A stretch of DNA of 64,000 nucleotides, from contig NZ_CP043661.1 of NCBI RefSeq assembly GCF_014217565.1, positions 4,464,001 to 4,528,000 on the forward strand, in the 5' to 3' direction. The position numbers were made by a program, and so were the translations under genes. This document shows, piece after piece, positions 59,216 through 64,000 of the stretch (position 1 is its first letter; every line of letters starts with the position of its first letter). The notes below the pieces were generated by a model. The model had not been told where the DNA came from. It saw only the letters and a list, made by a program, of their open reading frames with translations, and did not search any database. The DNA is from Kribbella qitaiheensis (GTDB taxonomy: Bacteria > Actinomycetota > Actinomycetes > Propionibacteriales > Kribbellaceae).

Positions 59216-60047
59216 CTACCGATAGTTGTCGAGCTTCGCCGCGATCTCGTCGAAGACGCCTCTCTCGTGCTCCTTGGGCGCGTAGACCACCAGTTCGTCG
59301 AAGCCGGCGGCGCGGTATCGCTCGACCAGCCGGGCGAACCCGTCGACGGACTCCCACGGACTGATCGCGCCGTACGCGAGCAGGATCCGCCGGATCTCGC
59401 GGCCGCCGAGGCCCTCGCCCAGGACCCGCAGCCGCTCCACCGACGCCTCGTAGAAGTCGGCCTCGGTCGCGGCACCCGGGAAGGTCACCCAGCCGTCGCC
59501 GTGCGCGGCCACCACGGCGAGAGCGCGCGGCGCGTTCGCGGCGATGATCAGCGGCACCCGGTCCTGCACCGGTCCGGGCGTCATCGAGGCCTGCGAGTAC
59601 GGGTAGTACGGCCCGTCGTGATCAGTCACGTCGCCGGCCAACAGCCGCTCGACCACGGAGACGAACTCGGTCAGCCGCTCGGTCCGCTCCCGCGCCGTCC
59701 ACACCGGCACCCCGGCCATCCCGTGATCGGTCGGCCAGACCCCGGACCCGATGCCGAAATCGAACCGGCCGCCGGCGACGTGATCCATCGTCAGCGCCTG
59801 CTTCGCGAGCACGGTCGGCTGCCGGAACACCAGGTTCGCGATCAGCAGCCCGACCCGGATCCGGGTGGTCGTCGCCGCCCAGGGCCGTGACGATGGTCGG
59901 CCCGTCGAGCACGGGGACCGACGGATCCCGCGGATTGCGCAGGTTGTCACCTGTCCAGAGTCCGTCGAACCCGGCTGCCTCCGCGATCCCCGCCCACTCC
60001 GCCGCATCGGCCCACCCGGCCGGATTCACTTTCAGCCCGAATCGCAT
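59216..60047 (-). pseudogene. LLM-class flavin-dependent oxidoreductase, frameshifted
   Basis: The ATG at 60047 starts MRFGLKVNPAGWADAAEWAGIAEAAGFDGLWTGDN, the first strand and helix of a luciferase-like (F420 or FMN) barrel. After PTIVTAL the frame changes at 59878-59880; the rest (AATTTRIRVGLLIANLVFRQP, AGGRFDFGIGSGVWPTDHG, and the end AAKLDNYR) is in another frame. Removing one C from the CCC restores about 276 residues reading TALAATTTRI. Probably an intact gene with a sequence slip; the substrate is unknown. Confidence 0.8.
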
Positions 60048-60293
60048 AAGGCCAAGCGTGCCACACGAGACGGTGCTCACCCTCGAAGTTGCCTCTTCAT
60101 GCAACCCCCTGAGTGGTCTACTCGGTTTGCTTTGCGCGCCGCAATCGGCCCACCACAGTTGGGTTGTCGCAGCAGACCGCAGAGGGCGAGGTTCGACGTA
60201 CCGATGACTGCACAGGTGTCCACCCGAGCCGTCGGCTCCAGGCTGTTGCTGACCACCGCGAGCGAGCTGCGCCGACCTCCGTACGATGGAACG

Positions 60294-61168
60294 GTGACCA
60301 GCGATCTCGATGAGGCGGCCGCGGGTTTCGCCGGCGTACGGCCGCGATTGTTCGGGATCGCCTACCGGATGCTCGGCAGCTCGGCGGAGGCCGAGGACAT
60401 CGTGCAGGACGCCTGGCTCCGCTGGCAGGCCTACGACCGGTCCAAGGTGATCGAGCCGGCCGCCTTCCTCGCCACCACGACCACCCGACTCGCGATCAAC
60501 GCGGCTCAGTCGGCCCGGGTCCGGCGCGAGTCGTACATCGGGCCGTGGCTGCCCGAGCCGATCGACACCGCCAACGACCCGGCCCTCGGCGCCGAACGTG
60601 ACGACGCGCTCGAACTCGCACAGCTGCACCTGCTGGAGAAGCTTTCCCCGACCCAGCGAGCCGCCTACGTCCTGCGCGAGGCGTTCGACTACCCGTACGA
60701 CGAGATCGCGGAGACCTCCAACTGTCGGAGGCGAATGTCCGTCAACTGGTCAGCCGCAGCCACAAACGGCTGGCGACCGAACGCCGCGATCCGGTCGGCA
60801 AAGGCCAGCACCGACGCCTGCTCCAGGCCTTCCTCGCAGCCGCCCGGATGGGCGACCTCCCCGCGCTGGAGGAGATGCTCGCCGAGGACGTAGTGAGCTA
60901 CGCCGACGGTGGCGGCGTAGCCCGGGCCAGCAAGATCCCGGTCGCCGGTCGGACCCGCGTCGCGGCGTACATCAAGGCTTTCGCACCGCGCTTCTGGATC
61001 GACAGCACCATCACTGTGGTCGAGGCCAACGGCCGTCCCGCGGCGCTGATCGCGCGGGACGGCGTCGTCTACGCCATGCTCAACATCGCCGCCTCCGAAG
61101 AGGGCATCGACCGCCTGCTGTGGGTCATGCACCCCAGCAAACTCGCGAGGATCTCGACCCTGCTCTGA
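60294..61168 (+). pseudogene. SigJ-like ECF sigma factor with SnoaL-like C-terminal domain, frameshifted
   Basis: A GTG at 60294 is the likely start (an ATG at 60204 is in frame). Sigma region 2: RPRLFGIAYRMLGSSAEAEDIVQDAWLRW; region 4: LSPTQRAAYVLREAFDYPYDEIAET, then the frame breaks at about 60715. It resumes as LSEANVRQLVSRSHKRLATERRD and a C-terminal domain (GDLPALEEMLAEDVVSYADGGG, then VVYAMLNIAAS) ending at 61168. Adding one C to ACCTCC restores AETLQLSEAN. The SnoaL-like tail is typical of the SigJ/ECF41 group, where it regulates activity in place of an anti-sigma factor. Confidence 0.82.
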
Positions 61169-61174
61169 CGCCGA

Positions 61175-63238
61175 TCAGAGGACGAGTTCGGGCTGGAGTT
61201 TCTTGGCGGGCCAGATGCGTTGCTTGCGGGCTGCCAGGGAAGAGGCGGTGATGCCGGCGAGTAGCCAGGCGGCCAGGACCAGGAGGTCGCGGCCGAGGCT
61301 GTCGCCCGGGCCGCCGTACATCAGGTGCCGGACGCCGTCGATCGCGTAGCTCATCGGGAGGGCGTGGTGGAAGAAGTAGAGCGGGTGCGGGATCGTCTGC
61401 CAGGGGAAGGTGCCGCCCGCGCTGACGAGCTGGATCACCATCAGGACCAGGCCGAGGAACTTGCCGACGGCACCGAACCAGGCGGACAGCGCGTGCAGGA
61501 TCGCCACGAAGGTGAGCGAGGTCAGCATCAGGAATCCGACCGTCAGCCACGGGTGGGCGGTGTCGATCCCGAGTCCGAAGATGACCGCGGTGAAGACGAG
61601 TGCGGCCTGGATCGCGCCGAAGATCGCCGGCGGCAACCAACCGCCGAGTGCGACCCGCAGCGGTGACTGGAGCGCGGCGAGGGCTCGCGGCGACAGCGGG
61701 CGGACCAGCAGGAACAGCACGTACGCGCCGATCCAGCAGGACAGGCTGAGGAAGAACGGAGCCAGTCCGGCGCCGTAGCTGTCGGCCGTTGCCTGCGAGG
61801 TGTTGTGCAGACCGACCGGTGCGCCCAGCGTCTCGGCGACGGCCTTCCGTGCCTCCGGCGACGGGTCAGGAATCTGCTTGGCGCCGTTGGTGAGCGCGGT
61901 GTTGAGCTCGGTCGCGCCGCTCTTCAGCTTGCCGATTCCGGTGCTGAGGGTGGTGACGCCGGTCAGCAGTTGCGTCTGTCCCGCGACGGCCTGCTGCTCA
62001 CCAGTGGCGAGCTGCGTGGCGCCGGTCTGGAGAGTGCCAAGACCGGTCTTGAGCTGGGTCGCGCCGGTGTTGAGTTTGGTCGCACCGGTGGCGGCGCTGC
62101 TGATGCCCGAGGTCAGCGCGGGCGTCGCGTTGGCCAGGGTCGCCGCGCCGTTCGAGACCTGCCGGGCCCCGGTCGCCAGCTGGTTGAGCTGCTTCGAGGT
62201 GGACTGGATCTTCGTGTTCGCGGTCACCACCGGGCCGCGCAGCTTGGCCGTCTCCTGGAGGACCTGGTTGACCTGGGCCTGGGTGAAGCCGCGTGCTTTG
62301 AGCCGCTGGGCCAACGCGGCGTCCAGGCTGGACAGGTCCGTCACCAGCGTGCCGGAGGCGGTCGCCACCTGCTGCCCGATCGTCGCGATCTTCTCGTTGC
62401 CATCAGCAACCTTGTCCGCGCCGGTGGCCAGATCCCTGGTCTGCTTGGGCAGCTTGGCGGTCTTCGTCTTCAAGGTGCCCAGCCCGGTGCTCAGCTGGCC
62501 GGCCCCGGTGGCGAGGTCGGTGGCGCCCTTCGAGGCCTGGCCGATCCCGGTGGAGAGCTTGGTCGCGCCGGTGGAGAGCTGCTGTTGCGCAGTATTGAGC
62601 TGAGTCGCGCCGGTCTTGAGCTGCGTGACTCCGGTGTTGGCCGAGGTCAGTCCGCTCTGCAGTTGCCCGGCCCCGGTCGCCGCCTTGCTGATCTGGCCGT
62701 GGATCGTGCTGAACCCGGCCAGCAGCTTGCTCGCCGCGGTCTCGCTCACCTGCGAAGCGACCGTCTTGGTGACCTGGGCGACGACCTGGTTGGCGATGGT
62801 GTGCGCGAGGTAGTTGTTCGCGTCGTTCGTGTAGAGCTCGAGGGTCGCCTGCCGTGGCTGGAACTCGGCGCTCGACGCGAGATCCGCCGAGAACGCCTTC
62901 GGCAGTACCAGGGCGAACTCGTACTTCCCCTCGGCAACCCCCTTGGTCGCCTCCGCACGGTCGACCCGGTGCCAGTCGAAGCTCTTGGACTTCACCAGCT
63001 CGTCGGCGACCTGCGGACCGACCGACAGCTTCTCGCCGGTGGACAGGGTCGTGCCCTCGTCCTCCAGCACGACCGCCGTCGGGACCTTGTCGAGCCGCCC
63101 GTACGGATCGTGGTTCGCGTAGAGGTACAACCCGCCGTACAGCATCGGCACGCACAACAGCGCCACCACCGCGAGCTTCGGCAACCGGCCGGCGGTCAAC
63201 CGCCGCAACTCACTCAAAGCCATCCGGATGGCGGTCAT
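61175..63238 (-). CDS. YhgE/Pip-family membrane protein
   Basis: A 687-residue protein. One N-terminal membrane helix (LPKLAVVALLCVPMLYGGLYLY), then YANHDPYGRLDKVPTAVV, the Pip hallmark. A long extracellular region (~190-470) is built of 10-11-residue repeats of the L-x-T-G-A-T-Q-L type, probably helical coiled coil. Five to six C-terminal membrane helices follow (LALSGWL-like ABC-2 permease part, GGTFPWQTIPHPLYFFHHALPMSYAIDGVRH). It is usually paired with an ABC ATPase; its ATG overlaps that gene's stop. Role: membrane export or envelope function, not established. Confidence 0.87.
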   Translation of the reverse strand: MTAIRMALSELRRLTAGRLPKLAVVALLCVPMLYGGLYLYANHDPYGRLDKVPTAVVLEDEGTTLSTGEKLSVGPQVADELVKSKSFDWHRVDRAEATKGVAEGKYEFALVLPKAFSADLASSAEFQPRQATLELYTNDANNYLAHTIANQVVAQVTKTVASQVSETAASKLLAGFSTIHGQISKAATGAGQLQSGLTSANTGVTQLKTGATQLNTAQQQLSTGATKLSTGIGQASKGATDLATGAGQLSTGLGTLKTKTAKLPKQTRDLATGADKVADGNEKIATIGQQVATASGTLVTDLSSLDAALAQRLKARGFTQAQVNQVLQETAKLRGPVVTANTKIQSTSKQLNQLATGARQVSNGAATLANATPALTSGISSAATGATKLNTGATQLKTGLGTLQTGATQLATGEQQAVAGQTQLLTGVTTLSTGIGKLKSGATELNTALTNGAKQIPDPSPEARKAVAETLGAPVGLHNTSQATADSYGAGLAPFFLSLSCWIGAYVLFLLVRPLSPRALAALQSPLRVALGGWLPPAIFGAIQAALVFTAVIFGLGIDTAHPWLTVGFLMLTSLTFVAILHALSAWFGAVGKFLGLVLMVIQLVSAGGTFPWQTIPHPLYFFHHALPMSYAIDGVRHLMYGGPGDSLGRDLLVLAAWLLAGITASSLAARKQRIWPAKKLQPELVL

Positions 63239-64000
63239 GCCTCAGCCTTCTTCTCGTCACTCTGACCCGCGGTCTTCTTCTCATCAACCGGCCCGGTCTT
63301 CTTCGCCTCAGCCGGCACGACGGTCTCCGGCTTCTCGATCGGTTCGGCTTTCTTCGCCTCAGCTGGCACGTCGGGTTTCGGCTTCTCGATCGGTTCGGGT
63401 TTCTTCGCCTCGGCCGGTACTGCGGGCGCCGGCTTCTCCTTCACCAGCACGTCTGGCCTCGTCTCCGCGATCGGGTCGACCTTCGTCTCCTCGATCGGCT
63501 TGACGGGCTCCACCGGTGCGGCGGATGCGACCTTGACCGGCTCGGGCGGATCCACCGAGCCCAGCTGGGCGGCCGGCACCCCGAGCAACCTCGCCGAAGC
63601 GTCCGCGCAGGTGATGATCACCCCGTATCCCCGCGAGGCCAGGTCGCGCCCCACGCCGTACCACTCGTGCGGATCCCCACCCAGCCGGTCCGGCATCGTC
63701 AGGATCACGATCTTGACCTCGGGTCGCGCCACTGTCAGCTCCGCGAGCAGCTTGGTGCGTACCGCGATCGGGAGATGCTCGAACCGCTTGTCGGCGTACT
63801 CGTGCCAGCCGTGCGCCTGCAGCCACGCCTGCACCGCCTTACTGCCGGCCTTCCGTCCCGCGATCGCCAGCTCCTCGCCGACGACCGACTTCACCGGCAG
63901 CGCGTCGTCGGGCTCGGTGATCCCGGGGGCGTCGACGACGGCAACGCGCCGGCGCAGTACGCCGCCGTCGGTCTGACCGTCGAGCTTCACGTCACCGCCG
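63235..64000 (-). CDS. C-terminal part of an ABC-type ATPase partner of YhgE/Pip, with charged repeat tail
   Basis: The frame is open to the right edge, so the N-terminus with Walker A is outside. Visible: FEHLPIAVRTKLLAELTVARPEVKIVILTMPDRLGGDPHEWYGVGRDLASRGYGVIITCA, which resembles the second half of degenerate ABC ATPases found next to YhgE genes. The last ~110 residues are a Pro/Lys/Glu-rich tail with three repeats of the V-P-A-E-A-K-K-x-E-P-I-E-K-P type. It overlaps the YhgE ATG (ATGA), so the two are coupled. Confidence 0.65.
   Translation of the reverse strand, partial: GGDVKLDGQTDGGVLRRRVAVVDAPGITEPDDALPVKSVVGEELAIAGRKAGSKAVQAWLQAHGWHEYADKRFEHLPIAVRTKLLAELTVARPEVKIVILTMPDRLGGDPHEWYGVGRDLASRGYGVIITCADASARLLGVPAAQLGSVDPPEPVKVASAAPVEPVKPIEETKVDPIAETRPDVLVKEKPAPAVPAEAKKPEPIEKPKPDVPAEAKKAEPIEKPETVVPAEAKKTGPVDEKKTAGQSDEKKAEA

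Overview
The window is very GC-rich (about 70% by eye). GTG starts, four-base start/stop overlaps, SARP, MarR and GntR regulators, a siderophore-interacting protein behind an IdeR-type iron box and an AtuA/acyl-CoA carboxylase operon all point to an actinobacterium. A soil Propionibacteriales of the Kribbella type is my best guess, from gene style only. There is no rRNA, tRNA, CRISPR array, phage gene or intact transposase; this looks like ordinary chromosome.

Layout. 0-6 kb: end of a sugar ABC importer operon, a convergent GntR/UTRA regulator, a secreted GH16-like glucanase, a secreted endonuclease I and a VOC protein. 6-16 kb: a CmtR-like metal sensor with its cation-efflux protein, an AAA ATPase, an iron-regulated siderophore-interacting protein, an APH(6)-like kinase, a truncated haemoglobin and a glycine-betaine importer (ATPase, double permease, binding protein). 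16-26 kb: a 1003-aa SARP/NB-ARC/TPR regulator divergent from an imine-reductase-like enzyme, an orphan ParA, a SAM methyltransferase, a ROK regulator, an MpaB-type oxygenase, a Tat-exported PHP phosphoesterase and a GNAT. 26-35 kb: a TPR regulator divergent from a 63-aa protein whose 3' side is a dense array of hairpins, a divergent MarR pair, a NUDIX-GNAT fusion, proline dehydrogenase, an MFS exporter and a membrane NACHT NTPase followed by a remnant of a second copy. 35-46 kb: one long minus-strand operon (TIGR03084 protein, AtuA-like, acyl-CoA dehydrogenase, carboxylase beta and alpha, second dehydrogenase, acyl-CoA ligase, TetR) for activation, oxidation and carboxylation of a branched or isoprenoid acid. 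46-61 kb: polyamine uptake (potDABC) with two FAD amine oxidases, a class-III aminotransferase, an aldehyde dehydrogenase and an Lrp regulator, which together would import putrescine-like amines and oxidise them to GABA-type acids; then an LLM flavoprotein and an ECF sigma factor. 61-64 kb: YhgE/Pip membrane protein and the end of its ABC ATPase partner.

Most unusual structures: (1) eight hairpins within 328 bp (27953-28280), six of which present the same C(U/A)CCUC loop motif; (2) a family of ~48-bp palindromic elements, three of whose four copies lie inside open reading frames without breaking them; (3) four perfect 18-bp repeats expanded inside a nucleotidyltransferase motif; (4) a 98-bp inverted-repeat element bounded by CTAG on both sides, sitting exactly between two convergent stop codons; (5) a composite, exactly symmetric operator between the Lrp gene and the pot operon.

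Caution: five genes (GH16 C-terminus, PHP, AtuA-like, LLM, ECF sigma) are frameshifted by one base, always at or beside a run of two or three C/G. This looks more like a consensus error than five independent pseudogenes.
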